From: Lysinibacillus mangiferihumi
GTDB lineage: Bacteria > Bacillota > Bacilli > Bacillales_A > Planococcaceae
NCBI RefSeq assembly: GCF_003049665.1
Contig: NZ_PYWM01000013.1
Coordinates: 62,001 to 126,000, forward strand
Direction: 5' to 3'
DNA length: 64,000 nt
This document shows, piece by piece, positions 17,540 through 27,041 of the stretch. How positions within the stretch are numbered: the first letter of the stretch is position 1; each line of letters opens with the position of its first letter. Under the pieces are notes generated by a model. The model saw only the letters and a list, made by a program, of their open reading frames with translations. It was not told the origin of the DNA and did not search any database. A program made the translations under genes and the position numbers.

Positions 17540-20500
17540 TTGAATTTAAAACGAGACCTTGATTTATTTACAGCAAATTATCAAACAAATACCCAAGAAC
17601 AACAGACGTTACCATCCAATTGTACACAACTGTTAACAGAAGAAGATAAAGTATTATATCAAGCTTTAAATCAAACAAAAGCCTTTTATGCGAAAGATCA
17701 AACAATCCCTAATGTATTTTATCAATCAGCGGAACAATTCGCTGAAAGAATTGCCCTGTCTTTTAATGGTGGTCGGATCACCTATCGTCAGCTCAATGAA
17801 CGCTCCAATCAAGTTGCCCATATGTTACTAGACAATGGTCTCCAAAAAGGAGACAAAGTAGCAATTGTTATGGAACGTAGTCAGGATACAGTTATCAGTT
17901 TACTTGGCGTTCTAAAAGCAGGAGGTATTTACGTTCCAATAGATCCGAGCTATCCACAAGAACGCTGTCAATACCTTTTAAATGATTCAGGGGCAACATT
18001 CATATTAATAAAAGAAGAACACGCAGCTTTACTTACCAATTTATTACATAACGATTTCCAATGTCGTACAGTGTTTACACTGAATCGCATGGAAATCACA
18101 TTTCCAAAAGACAATGTTTACATCGATCTCAGCCCTGCCGATTTAGCCTATATTATTTATACATCTGGCTCGACAGGCAAGCCAAAAGGCGTAATGCTAA
18201 AGCATGAATCTGTGATCAACTTAATTACGGATAATCAAAGAATCTACCAAGCAAGTAAATATGATGTCTTTTCGCAATTTATCTCCTATAGTTTTGATCC
18301 ATCCGTCACGGAAACATTTACTGCTTTCTTTTCAGGCGCTCGATTACATATGCTCACAAGTATTGAACGCATATCGATTGAAGCATTCGCTGAGATGATT
18401 GCAAGGGAAAAAGTGACAACAGCCACTATTCCAAATGCATTCTTTACGCAGCTTGCAACGCATCTCTCCAGCGATTACCAATATCAATTATCATCTCTTA
18501 AATATTTGTCTGTAGGTGGGGAAGCCCTTATGCCTGCGGTTATACAAAAGTGGCGTGAAAAATTCGGAACGACAACTGCAATTATTAATTTATATGGACC
18601 GACAGAATGTACAGTGCTGTCCTCGTATTACAAAGTGCCGGATACAATCATTGAGCACCATGCGAGTATTCCAATCGGCAAACCGATTGCCAATTACGAG
18701 ATGTATATTATTAATACCGACGGTCAGCTATGCCCTGCCAATGAAGCAGGTGAACTTTATATTGCTGGTGCAGGACTAGCTGCTGGCTATTTAAATCAGC
18801 CTGAAAAAACTGCTGAAGTGTTTGTCCCACATCTGTCCACTGAATGTGGGAAGTTGATGTATCGAACAGGTGATTTAGCCCGTTTATTGCCAAGTGGCGT
18901 AATTGAATTTGTAGGACGCAAAGATTCTCAAATTAAAGTGCGAGGGTTCCGCATTGAGCTTGGGGAAATTGAAACGGTGTTAAGTAATCACCCTAACATC
19001 CAAGAGGCTGTAATACTTGCCAAAAAAAAGGACGATGGCAATACTAGCTTGTTTGCCTATTACACGGTATTCGGTGGTATGAAGGTGGAACAAGAAGCAC
19101 TTCGACATTATTTAGCAGATCTTTTACCAGACTATATGGTGCCTGAACGTTTACTTGAAGTGCAGGAAATGCCATTATCTCCTACTGGCAAAATTGATCG
19201 AAAGCAATTAGCTGCCCTTGAGGTAACAACACCGCTACCAAGGCATTATGATGCGCCTGAAAATACAATACAGCAGCTACTAGCCAGTGCTTGGGAGCAG
19301 GTACTAGGTGTTGAACGTGTCGGCATCCACGATAACTTCTTTCATATCGGTGGACATTCTTTAAAAGTACTTGAGATTTTAGTACAAGTGAAAAAGCATA
19401 TTCCATTTTTAAAAATTCAAGACTTTTTCCAATACCATACGATTGCTGAATTAGATTATTATATTAGTACCTATCAACCTGAAACAAGTGAGGCCCAGCA
19501 AAAAACTGACTTTGTACGTAAAGATTTAATGGAGCCAAGCCGTCTTATCACTACTCATAATGTCACACCTTTAGCGATGAAAACGGTGCTGTTAACTGGG
19601 GCAACAGGTTATTTAGGTAGTCATGTTTTATATGAGCTTTTAATGAATACGAACGCACATGTTTATTGTTTAATTAGACAAAGTGCTCAGACAACGCCTG
19701 ATGATAAATTAAAAGATAGCATGTTATTTTATTTTGGACATGCTATTATCCCTATGCTGCAAAAACGAGTGACGGTCATCCAAGGCGATTTATGTAAGGC
19801 AAAACTTGATTTATCTGCTAAAGACCACGCGCTTCTTACTGAAAAAATCGACGCCATTATTCATTGCGGTGCAGATGTAAGACATTTCGGAGCAGCAAGT
19901 CATTTTAACGATGTCAATGTGCAAGGCACTAGATACTTGCTGGAGCTTGCTAAATGTAAAGTGGGTGTACATTTCCATTATGTTTCAACAATAGGTATCC
20001 CCGAGGAGCTTGCGGCAACGCAATGGGGAGACAAACAAGCACTTGGTGATTTCGATTACAATGTTGCACTTTCAAATGTCTATAACCAAAGTAAGTTAGA
20101 TGCTGAAAATCTCGTTAGAAATGCAGTGAATGATAATATTCCTGTCTCAATTTATCGTGTTGGCAATTTAACATGTCATTCACAGACAGGGAAATTCCAA
20201 CGCAATATAGATGATAATGCATTTTATCGTCTGGTAAAATCAATGCTTTATTTAGGAAAAACCCCGTCAGCTCATTGGCATGTCGATTTTACGCCAATTA
20301 ATTTTGCAAGCCAAGCACTTGTAGCGCTAGCCCGTCAGCCAAAATCAAACGGGCACATATTCCATCTATGTAACCCAGTACCGTTACTCTATCTCGATTT
20401 TGTTGAGGCTATCAAAGACATGGGCTATGCGTTAGAAATTGTTACGGCGAAAGAATACGAAGATTGGCTATTACATTCGGAGCATCCAGAAGAACTACAA

Positions 20501-20707
20501 GATTATTTATCATTAGCCATTGCACAGCTTGACGGTGATGGCCCAAGCGATTCACCATTTAGAATTAATAGTGATAAAACACAGGACTTTTTAAAGCATA
20601 CGGATATTACATGCGCAGAGCCTAATCCAGCCTTTATCCGTACAATGATTGCTTATGGCATTCAATTAGGTTATTTCCCTGAGCCAACGCCTGTTACAGT
20701 ACGATAA
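17540..20707 (+). CDS. Stand-alone NRPS-like adenylation-carrier-thioester reductase (A-T-R)
   Basis: Protein of 1055 residues with three modules. The adenylation domain (about 50-520) has core motifs YIIYTSGSTGKPKG, NLYGPTE, YRTGDLA, KVRGFRIELGEIE and PTGKID. A carrier domain (about 570-640) has DNFFHIGGHSLK, with Ser for phosphopantetheine. A C-terminal NAD(P)H reductase domain (about 680-1040) has LLTGATGYLGSHV, YVSTIG and YNQSK. There is no condensation or thioesterase domain. Such enzymes activate an acid, usually an amino acid, and release it as aldehyde or alcohol. By-eye alignment gives a pocket code of about D-P-T-T-S-G-L-V-L; the leading Asp suggests an alpha-amino acid. The start is TTG at 17540; a better-spaced ATG at 17536 is out of frame and closes after 8 codons. 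Confidence 0.9.
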   Translation: MNLKRDLDLFTANYQTNTQEQQTLPSNCTQLLTEEDKVLYQALNQTKAFYAKDQTIPNVFYQSAEQFAERIALSFNGGRITYRQLNERSNQVAHMLLDNGLQKGDKVAIVMERSQDTVISLLGVLKAGGIYVPIDPSYPQERCQYLLNDSGATFILIKEEHAALLTNLLHNDFQCRTVFTLNRMEITFPKDNVYIDLSPADLAYIIYTSGSTGKPKGVMLKHESVINLITDNQRIYQASKYDVFSQFISYSFDPSVTETFTAFFSGARLHMLTSIERISIEAFAEMIAREKVTTATIPNAFFTQLATHLSSDYQYQLSSLKYLSVGGEALMPAVIQKWREKFGTTTAIINLYGPTECTVLSSYYKVPDTIIEHHASIPIGKPIANYEMYIINTDGQLCPANEAGELYIAGAGLAAGYLNQPEKTAEVFVPHLSTECGKLMYRTGDLARLLPSGVIEFVGRKDSQIKVRGFRIELGEIETVLSNHPNIQEAVILAKKKDDGNTSLFAYYTVFGGMKVEQEALRHYLADLLPDYMVPERLLEVQEMPLSPTGKIDRKQLAALEVTTPLPRHYDAPENTIQQLLASAWEQVLGVERVGIHDNFFHIGGHSLKVLEILVQVKKHIPFLKIQDFFQYHTIAELDYYISTYQPETSEAQQKTDFVRKDLMEPSRLITTHNVTPLAMKTVLLTGATGYLGSHVLYELLMNTNAHVYCLIRQSAQTTPDDKLKDSMLFYFGHAIIPMLQKRVTVIQGDLCKAKLDLSAKDHALLTEKIDAIIHCGADVRHFGAASHFNDVNVQGTRYLLELAKCKVGVHFHYVSTIGIPEELAATQWGDKQALGDFDYNVALSNVYNQSKLDAENLVRNAVNDNIPVSIYRVGNLTCHSQTGKFQRNIDDNAFYRLVKSMLYLGKTPSAHWHVDFTPINFASQALVALARQPKSNGHIFHLCNPVPLLYLDFVEAIKDMGYALEIVTAKEYEDWLLHSEHPEELQDYLSLAIAQLDGDGPSDSPFRINSDKTQDFLKHTDITCAEPNPAFIRTMIAYGIQLGYFPEPTPVTVR

Positions 20708-20763
20708 TGTAGGAATTTAATAAAGAATCCGCTCCTATTCCTTTGCTGAAGCGTACGTCAAAA

Positions 20764-20791
20764 GGCATCAAGATGTAACTCTCTTGATGCC
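20764..20791 (+). terminator. Terminator after the A-T-R gene
   Basis: Perfect 10-bp stem GGCATCAAGA / TCTTGATGCC with an 8-nt loop, followed by CTTTGTCTTTTTT. Confidence 0.85.
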
Positions 20792-20948
20792 CTTTGTCTT
20801 TTTTAGGTGTCAGTTACTTATCGCTTGGAGCGAAGGTGTGCATCATTTAGATTTTCCTTGCTATCAAGTGCCATAGCATTCACACTAATAGCAACAAAGT
20901 TTCAATCGTTACCCATTTTCAAGTCATGCTATAATAAGGAGATTTACA

Positions 20949-21704
20949 ATGAACGATATTACTTTTGAGCATATAGAAAAAATTGGCCATATCATTTATG
21001 AAGACGAAATGTATCGGCATGTGCATTATCCAGAAATGCTGAGCCGTTATGATAGTAATTTTATTTTATTTAAAACCATGCCTGCATTAACGACATTTAA
21101 GAATTTGGAGCATTTACTACGCTCCTATCACCAACAACATAATCAGCAACATTTAAAATTTATTTTCCCGTCTAACGAAAAAATTCCGAGCGATATTCAC
21201 AGTTATTTAACGGATGAAAACTATGATATTGGATTTTTAGAGTTATATACAATTGAACCTAGCCATTTCCCTGCAAAGGTAAACGAGCATGTTGAAGTTC
21301 GACCTGTGACTGACGACAATTTAGAGGCATTTTTAACACTGCAGTACAAAGAAGATTTAAGATATGGTGAAACTTTTGCCACTGAAAAACAAGCTTTACT
21401 AAAACATCGTTTTCACGATTCAAAGAAACATCAACTCCTTGCTTACTATGAAGGCATCCCAGTTGGTTCTACAGAGCTAATTGAAGAAGATACGACAGTT
21501 GAAATTGATAATTTATTTGTACTAGAGGCTTATCAACGGAAAGGAATAGGTACTCAACTTCAGCAATATGTAATGCAAAATTTTCAGCAAAAAACCGTTA
21601 TTTTAGTAGCAGATGGTGAAGATACACCGAGAGACATGTATCAAAAACAACATTATATTTATCGGGGTTTCCAATATGAAGTTTTAAAGGTTGAAGATCA
21701 ATAA
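20949..21704 (+). CDS. GNAT-family N-acetyltransferase
   Basis: Acetyl-CoA-dependent acetyltransferase of 251 residues. AAGGAG precedes ATG by 7 nt. The N-terminal about 115 residues form an extra domain (IGHIIYEDEMYRHVHYPEML..) of the kind found in Bacillus two-part GNAT proteins. The C-terminal GNAT core (about 118-245) has HQLLAYYEGIPVGSTELI, the acetyl-CoA-binding turn EAYQRKGIGTQLQ (motif A) and a final YRGFQYEV strand. The acceptor substrate is unknown. The gene stands alone between two terminators, so a link to the upstream A-T-R enzyme is not supported beyond proximity. Confidence 0.88.
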   Translation: MNDITFEHIEKIGHIIYEDEMYRHVHYPEMLSRYDSNFILFKTMPALTTFKNLEHLLRSYHQQHNQQHLKFIFPSNEKIPSDIHSYLTDENYDIGFLELYTIEPSHFPAKVNEHVEVRPVTDDNLEAFLTLQYKEDLRYGETFATEKQALLKHRFHDSKKHQLLAYYEGIPVGSTELIEEDTTVEIDNLFVLEAYQRKGIGTQLQQYVMQNFQQKTVILVADGEDTPRDMYQKQHYIYRGFQYEVLKVEDQ

Positions 21705-21792
21705 CTAGCTGTCTTTAAACGATACTTCAGCATCACAACAAACTAGAAAAACGATTGCTAGATTACCGTTTTATCTTTAATTAGCGTAAATA

Positions 21793-21833
21793 AAAAGCTT
21801 CTCAAAAGTTGATGCAACTGATGAGAAGCTTTT
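21793..21833. terminator. Bidirectional terminator between GNAT and MFS genes
   Basis: Perfect 12-bp stem AAAAGCTTCTCA / TGAGAAGCTTTT between two convergent genes, with T runs on both strands. Confidence 0.87.
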
Positions 21834-21882
21834 ATTTTTTAACGTTTACTATAGTATTGGGCAGTATTCAACCGATACTACG

Positions 21883-23361
21883 CTATGATTTCGTTTCAGA
21901 GTGTGTTTCTACTATTTCTTTAGGCACCGCACGATAAACAGTAAATGCCAAAATAATCGCTACTATCGTGATAATAAAAGCAATGAGATAAACAAGTTCC
22001 ACACCAGCTACCATTGCTTGGCTAATTGTAGACGGATCACTCGGATTTGTTGCCTTTTGTAAAAAATGATTTTGTTTGGCATTCATAATACTAATAAAAA
22101 CAGCAACACCAATAGCGCCTACAACAGGCTGTAAAGTAGTCATCACTGCCGTTCCATGTGGATATAAAGATTTAGGCAGTTGGTTTAACCCATTTGTCTG
22201 TGCTGGCATCATAATAGCCGAGACACTTAGCATTAATAAAATATAGCATACTACAATTATCCAAATCGGCGTTTCAGCCGTTAACCTGCTCAAAGTAAAT
22301 ACGGTACCACTTAAAACAAGTGTTGCTGGAATCATCAATACACGTGGTCCAAATTTATCAAACATCTGCCCCATAATTGGAGACATGAGCCCATTGAGTA
22401 AACTCCCTGGTAGTAATACGAGTCCCGCTGCTGCAGCCGTCAAAGCTAATGGTCCCTGCATAAATATAGGTAATATAATTTCTGATGCAAACATCGCCAT
22501 AATAATAATCACAAACATAAATACAGCGTGTGTATACATTGGATATTTGAATACCCGTAAATCCATAACAGGCTCTTTCAGCTTAAATTGCCTTAATGAG
22601 AACAAGACAACACCTATGACTCCGATGATAATCGTCAGATAGACGCTAGAACTAAGGAAACCTTTATCACCAGCAGCACTAAACCCGTAAATAATTGCTC
22701 CAAACCCAATCGTTGAAAAAAGCAATGATAGAAAATCGATTTTAGGTTTTGTTACTTCCGAAACATTTGTTAAATACTTAAAGGCAAAAACAATTGAAAA
22801 TATGGCAAAAGGAATAACAATAATAAATAGATAGCGCCAACCTAAATATTCCACGATTACCCCAGATAAAGTTGGTCCAATTGCCGGTGCAAACGTAAAC
22901 GTTAAACCTACAATGCCCATAACTTTCCCGCGCTTTTCTGGTGGATATAATAAAAGGAACACATTAAATATAATGGGCATTAACAACCCTGTTCCAACCG
23001 CTTGTATTAAACGTCCTACCAATAAAAGCGGAAAACTAGGTGCAATTGCACAAATAATCGTACCAATTGTGAACGTGACCATCACACTAAGAAATAATTG
23101 CCTTGTTGTAAACCACTGCAACATCAATGCAGAGACTGGAATGACTATACCCATGACAAGCATAAACCCTGTTGCCATCCATTGAACGGTTGGCAAGGTA
23201 ATATGGAATTCATCCATTAATGTAGTTAAAGCAATGTTTAACAATGTTTCGTTTAAAACAGCAAAGAATGCACCGATAATTAACGACAGCATAATCGGTA
23301 ATGTTTTAACATTAGGGTCCTGTGATAGGAATTCATATTTCACCGTTTGATTTTGATTCAT
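21883..23361 (-). CDS. MFS drug:H+ exporter, DHA2 (EmrB/QacA) family
   Basis: Integral membrane transporter of 492 residues with about 14 hydrophobic segments, the number typical for DHA2 exporters. The region after helix 2 resembles motif A (FTTRQLFLSVMVTFT). Motif C-like GIVGLTFTFAPAIGPTLSGVIVEYLGWRYLF near helix 5 is the antiporter signature and identifies the export subfamily. It has a short hydrophilic N-terminus and an acidic C-terminus (KEIVETHSETKS). AAGGAG precedes ATG. No TetR or MarR gene adjoins it, so its regulation is unknown. Likely substrates are lipophilic drugs or cations, by family only. Confidence 0.9.
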   Translation of the reverse strand: MNQNQTVKYEFLSQDPNVKTLPIMLSLIIGAFFAVLNETLLNIALTTLMDEFHITLPTVQWMATGFMLVMGIVIPVSALMLQWFTTRQLFLSVMVTFTIGTIICAIAPSFPLLLVGRLIQAVGTGLLMPIIFNVFLLLYPPEKRGKVMGIVGLTFTFAPAIGPTLSGVIVEYLGWRYLFIIVIPFAIFSIVFAFKYLTNVSEVTKPKIDFLSLLFSTIGFGAIIYGFSAAGDKGFLSSSVYLTIIIGVIGVVLFSLRQFKLKEPVMDLRVFKYPMYTHAVFMFVIIIMAMFASEIILPIFMQGPLALTAAAAGLVLLPGSLLNGLMSPIMGQMFDKFGPRVLMIPATLVLSGTVFTLSRLTAETPIWIIVVCYILLMLSVSAIMMPAQTNGLNQLPKSLYPHGTAVMTTLQPVVGAIGVAVFISIMNAKQNHFLQKATNPSDPSTISQAMVAGVELVYLIAFIITIVAIILAFTVYRAVPKEIVETHSETKS

Positions 23362-24051
23362 TTATTTACTCCTTACGAATAGTCATATTAAAAAAATGCT
23401 TCATAGATTTCATTATGATAAGTAACCTATGCTTAATAATTTGTATATTCAAAACAAATCCTACCCAATCCTTCCTAGTTCATGTACCATTGGGGAATTC
23501 ACCACCTTGTATAGCGTCAGAGCATTTTATAATACCCGCTGTAGAAAACAAAAAGATCACAAACATCTGCCTGTGATCTCAAAAGTAAAGGGAAAAAATC
23601 GTCCTATTTTTATGAAGTTAGCCATAAGGCATAAAACACCTACTTTTGATACCATCAAAAAAGGTGTAATTAGACAAAAATAAAAGAAAGGTTGAACAAA
23701 GTCGCCTTTCTAACATTGCATATTTTTCCATCGGTTAAACAATCGTTCCTATATTTCGAAGTGTGATATATGGGAAAGATTCATAAACTTATGAAATTGT
23801 ATTTTCACAAATATGAAATGAGGTATATTAAAACAAGACAGACTAATTCCGTTTACTCTGCATACACAAACAGAGCCTTTGACCATATTCAATTATTGGT
23901 TCAAAGTTGGGAATCGTAGTGTCATATTTAATAGTCCTCCTTTACGCATTTTATAATACATGACAAATTATAACGAACTTATTAGCAGAAGTCAAAGATT
24001 TCAAGAACAAGAAAAAATTATTACAGTTGTTGTTGAAGAACAACTGCAAAA
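23362..24051. other. Gene-free stretch with several short hairpins
   Basis: About 690 nt between the MFS gene and the second kinase gene. It holds AGATCACA / TGTGATCT (about 23556-23582), ACACC..TTTTGA / TCAAAA..GGTGT (about 23636-23668) and CAGTTGTT / AACAACTG (24024-24046). Open frames on both strands are short, lack ribosome sites and match nothing I know. It may be the remains of decayed or mobile DNA, but no transposase motif is readable. Confidence 0.4.
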
Positions 24052-24080
24052 GAATAGGACACACTTTATGCATCCTATTC
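24052..24080 (-). terminator. Terminator after the VanS-like kinase gene
   Basis: Perfect 8-bp stem GAATAGGA / TCCTATTC; on the minus strand it is followed by TTTTGC. It lies 5 nt past the stop. Confidence 0.75.
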
Positions 24081-24085
24081 CTTCA

Positions 24086-26143
24086 CTATTTTAATTCATT
24101 TTGAAATTTCGGTAGGTAAATCATCGCCTTAAATAAATCGCCATCTACTTGAACGAAGAACTTTCCATCTTGGATTTGAATAAGGCTTTCAGCTATCGAT
24201 AACCCTAATCCGCTACCTTGACTCGATCTAGATTCATCCCCGCGTGTAAAACGTTCCATAAGCTCATCGACTGAAATATTTAATTCATACGCTGAAATAT
24301 TTTTAAATGTTACTAGTAGTTCATTACCTAAGTCTTCAACATCAATATATACTCTGGATGCAGGCAGTGCGTATTTAAAAATATTCGAAAATAAGTTTTC
24401 AATGGCGCGCCATAGAAGTTTACCATCAGCCTTCACATAGACTTTTTCTGTTGGGTGGGCTAACTTAAAATCTAAGGATGCTGCTTCGATTTTCTCATCC
24501 ATCTCTCCTATGCCTTGTTTTAGTAACGAAACGATATCAATTCGTTCTAATTGAACAGGCATACTGCCACTTGACGCTTTAGCCGCTTCAAACAAGTCGT
24601 CCGTTAAAAGCTTGAGCCTTTTCGATTTTTGATCTAATACATCAATATATTCAGCAATTAATTCCGGGTCTTTTTCGATTCTTAATAAATCGACATACGT
24701 AATAATAGACGTTAATGGCGTTCTGATATCGTGCGAAACATTCGTAATAAGCTCTGTTTTTAAACGCTCACTCTTGATTTCACTATCCACCGACTTTTTT
24801 AAACCATCGGTAATGCTATTAATATTCATGGCAAGTTGGCTAAACTCCCCTTTTCCATCTACTTCAATTCGATGATGAAGGTCACCATTTTTAATCTGCT
24901 CTACACCCTCTTTAATACGATTAAACGATTTCACCTTCTTCATTGCCAACCAGGCTGCTACGCCTAGTGTAATAGGAAACATAAAAAACGTAGCCACCAC
25001 TACTAAAGGATAGCCGATAACAAGTAACACAATTTTTACCGCTGTACTCCCATTATCAAATATGTTTTTCACCACAATAAAACATTTTTTAATAATTTGA
25101 TAGATAAGTGTATGCTGCAGTAATGTTCGATTTTTAATATGCTTTACGAGTGATAAGACCAGCAGCAAAGCAATTATAAAAATAGGCACCGTTAGAAGCA
25201 AGTACATATTACGTAACACTTCAATAATCATAGCCATCCACATAGAGATTAAACATACGACGATCACAATATTTAAATCATTATATAATTTGTCCATAAC
25301 ATGTAAATGCAGTTCTTTATCTTTGAATGACGTTCTGCCAATAACAATTATTAAATAAATAAAAGATACAATAAATCCTGCTAGATATAACATAAACTCA
25401 TTCAGTAAACGTTTGGCAATCGCTTTATCTTTTTGCCATTCCTGCATTTTTTGCTCTAAGAAAGATTCTTCAAACGCCACATAGATAACGTCTGTTTGTG
25501 GATTTAACTGTTCCACTTCTTGTGTAACATAATCTACGTACTTACTTTTTCCTACTTCTTTTGGATACAGCTTCTGTTGATAATCATCAAATAGCATATA
25601 TGCGCCAAATGATGTAAATTGTTCTTTTTTATTTAGTTCACTATTGGAGAAGATATGTTCACCGTCACTTGCATAATAGACGATTCCTTCCGATGCTTCT
25701 AAAGTGTTGAGTAAACGATAAAACACCCGTAGTTGTTGTCTCATGCTTTCTTCTTTTTTACTTTTGATGTCATCTGCATACTCTTTTTCATATATGCGTC
25801 TATTTTCCAACTCACTCATATTCCCATTGTATTTATATGAATATTGGAAATCATTATATAACTCTTCTTCAATTGCTCTTCTATCTTCTTTTGTAAGTGC
25901 CTTACCGCTTAAAATATATTCTTCACTTTTATATTGTCCGATTAATTGCGCTAAGGAACTGATAAGACTATAACTTTCATCAGCGAATACTTGACTTTCA
26001 AAGTAATTATTTTCATTGATATTACTAAGATAAACATCATTTAATTCCATGCCCATAATAGCCTTCGCTGTACCCGTTAAACAAGCGATAGCAATTAGAA
26101 ACACAATCACTTTCGTAATCAGTGCATGACTAATATTTCTCAA
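24086..26143 (-). CDS. Large membrane sensor histidine kinase (VanS/YvqE-like core)
   Basis: Sensor kinase of about 685 residues. An N-terminal TM (about 8-28) precedes an extracytoplasmic region of about 200 residues. Then come a cluster of four or five TM helices (about 245-390), a HAMP linker, HisKA with LITNVSHDIRTPLTSIITYVDLL, and HATPase_c with ENLFSNIFKYA and GSGLGLSIAESLI. The usual DxGxGI box is not obvious (DLGNELLVTFKNIS instead). This atypical, still active-looking ATPase domain is also seen in some Bacillus kinases. The start is chosen as TTG 26143, with GTGGGG 7 nt upstream; ATG 26167 is in frame but without a ribosome site. It overlaps the regulator gene by 14 nt. Confidence 0.87.
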   Translation of the reverse strand: MRNISHALITKVIVFLIAIACLTGTAKAIMGMELNDVYLSNINENNYFESQVFADESYSLISSLAQLIGQYKSEEYILSGKALTKEDRRAIEEELYNDFQYSYKYNGNMSELENRRIYEKEYADDIKSKKEESMRQQLRVFYRLLNTLEASEGIVYYASDGEHIFSNSELNKKEQFTSFGAYMLFDDYQQKLYPKEVGKSKYVDYVTQEVEQLNPQTDVIYVAFEESFLEQKMQEWQKDKAIAKRLLNEFMLYLAGFIVSFIYLIIVIGRTSFKDKELHLHVMDKLYNDLNIVIVVCLISMWMAMIIEVLRNMYLLLTVPIFIIALLLVLSLVKHIKNRTLLQHTLIYQIIKKCFIVVKNIFDNGSTAVKIVLLVIGYPLVVVATFFMFPITLGVAAWLAMKKVKSFNRIKEGVEQIKNGDLHHRIEVDGKGEFSQLAMNINSITDGLKKSVDSEIKSERLKTELITNVSHDIRTPLTSIITYVDLLRIEKDPELIAEYIDVLDQKSKRLKLLTDDLFEAAKASSGSMPVQLERIDIVSLLKQGIGEMDEKIEAASLDFKLAHPTEKVYVKADGKLLWRAIENLFSNIFKYALPASRVYIDVEDLGNELLVTFKNISAYELNISVDELMERFTRGDESRSSQGSGLGLSIAESLIQIQDGKFFVQVDGDLFKAMIYLPKFQNELK

Positions 26144-26816
26144 CTTTATACCCCACTCCCCATACAACTTTTAAATACTTCGGCTCTTTCGGATTAATTT
26201 CAATTTTCTCTCGAATTTTCCGAATATGGACTGCCACCGTATTTTCTGGGTTAACGGCGCTTTCATTCCACACCTTTTCATAAATCTCTTCAATCGTAAA
26301 TACTCTTCCAGTATTGGCTGTAAGTAGCTTTAAAATTTTATACTGTACTGGGGTCAAATGAACAGCTTGTTTATCAACCGTAATAACTTTCTTTTCATCA
26401 TCAATCATAAGACCACCCGTTTGGAAAATATGGCTACTTACTTCCAGACTGCCAAATGCCGTATACCTTCTTAACTGTGATTTCACTCGAGCGACAAGTT
26501 CTAATGGATTAAACGGCTTTGCCATATAATCATCTGCACCAATATTTAATCCGAGTATTTTATCATAATCCTCCGACTTAGCAGAAAGCATAATTAATGG
26601 AATCATATTATCTTGCCGAATCTTCATTGTCGCCGTAATGCCATCCATTTTTGGCATCATAATATCCATAATAATTAGGTGAATCACTTGCTCGTGAATA
26701 AGATCAATTGCCTCCACACCATTGTACGCTTTAAATACTTTATATCCCTCATTTTCTAAATAAACGCTTATTGCCCTTACAATTTCTTTATCATCATCAC
26801 AAACCAAAATGTTCAA
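26130..26816 (-). CDS. OmpR/VanR-like response regulator
   Basis: Response regulator of 228 residues, first gene of an operon with the overlapping kinase gene. Receiver domain: acidic pair in NILVCDDDKEI, phospho-Asp in LIIMDIMMPKMDG (near 51), T/S in IMLSAK and Lys in MAKPFNP (near 102). The winged helix from about 130 ends KVVWGVGYKVEKY. The receiver sequence is VanR-like. The overlap with the kinase gene implies coupled translation. The target is unknown; no transporter typical of bacitracin-sensing systems lies directly beside it. Confidence 0.92.
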   Translation of the reverse strand: MNILVCDDDKEIVRAISVYLENEGYKVFKAYNGVEAIDLIHEQVIHLIIMDIMMPKMDGITATMKIRQDNMIPLIMLSAKSEDYDKILGLNIGADDYMAKPFNPLELVARVKSQLRRYTAFGSLEVSSHIFQTGGLMIDDEKKVITVDKQAVHLTPVQYKILKLLTANTGRVFTIEEIYEKVWNESAVNPENTVAVHIRKIREKIEINPKEPKYLKVVWGVGYKVEKY

Positions 26817-26981
26817 CTACATTCAATCCTCCATCTCTTTAGGTTCCTATAATCACTCCTATTGGATTCGTATAAAAATATAATACTAACTAAATCTTAA
26901 CAAACTCATGCACCAATTCTTAAGATTTTCTTATTGTTTTCATGAGGACTCTGTTTTTTCCCCGTGTAGAGTAACAAAAGA

Positions 26982-27016
26982 ATAAGCGATGAACAATAGT
27001 TCTGTTCATTGCTTAT
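26982..27016 (-). terminator. Terminator after the phospholipase-like gene
   Basis: 14-bp stem ATAAGCGATGAACA / TGTTCATTGCTTAT with one G-T pair; on the minus strand it is followed by TCTTTTG. Confidence 0.75.
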
Positions 27017-27041
27017 CCTTTTAATCAATCCTCAAATTACT

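Noticed and set aside
23322-23683. Two about 84-codon plus-strand frames after the MFS gene
   Set aside because: No ribosome sites, overlap each other and the MFS gene start, and no recognisable domains.
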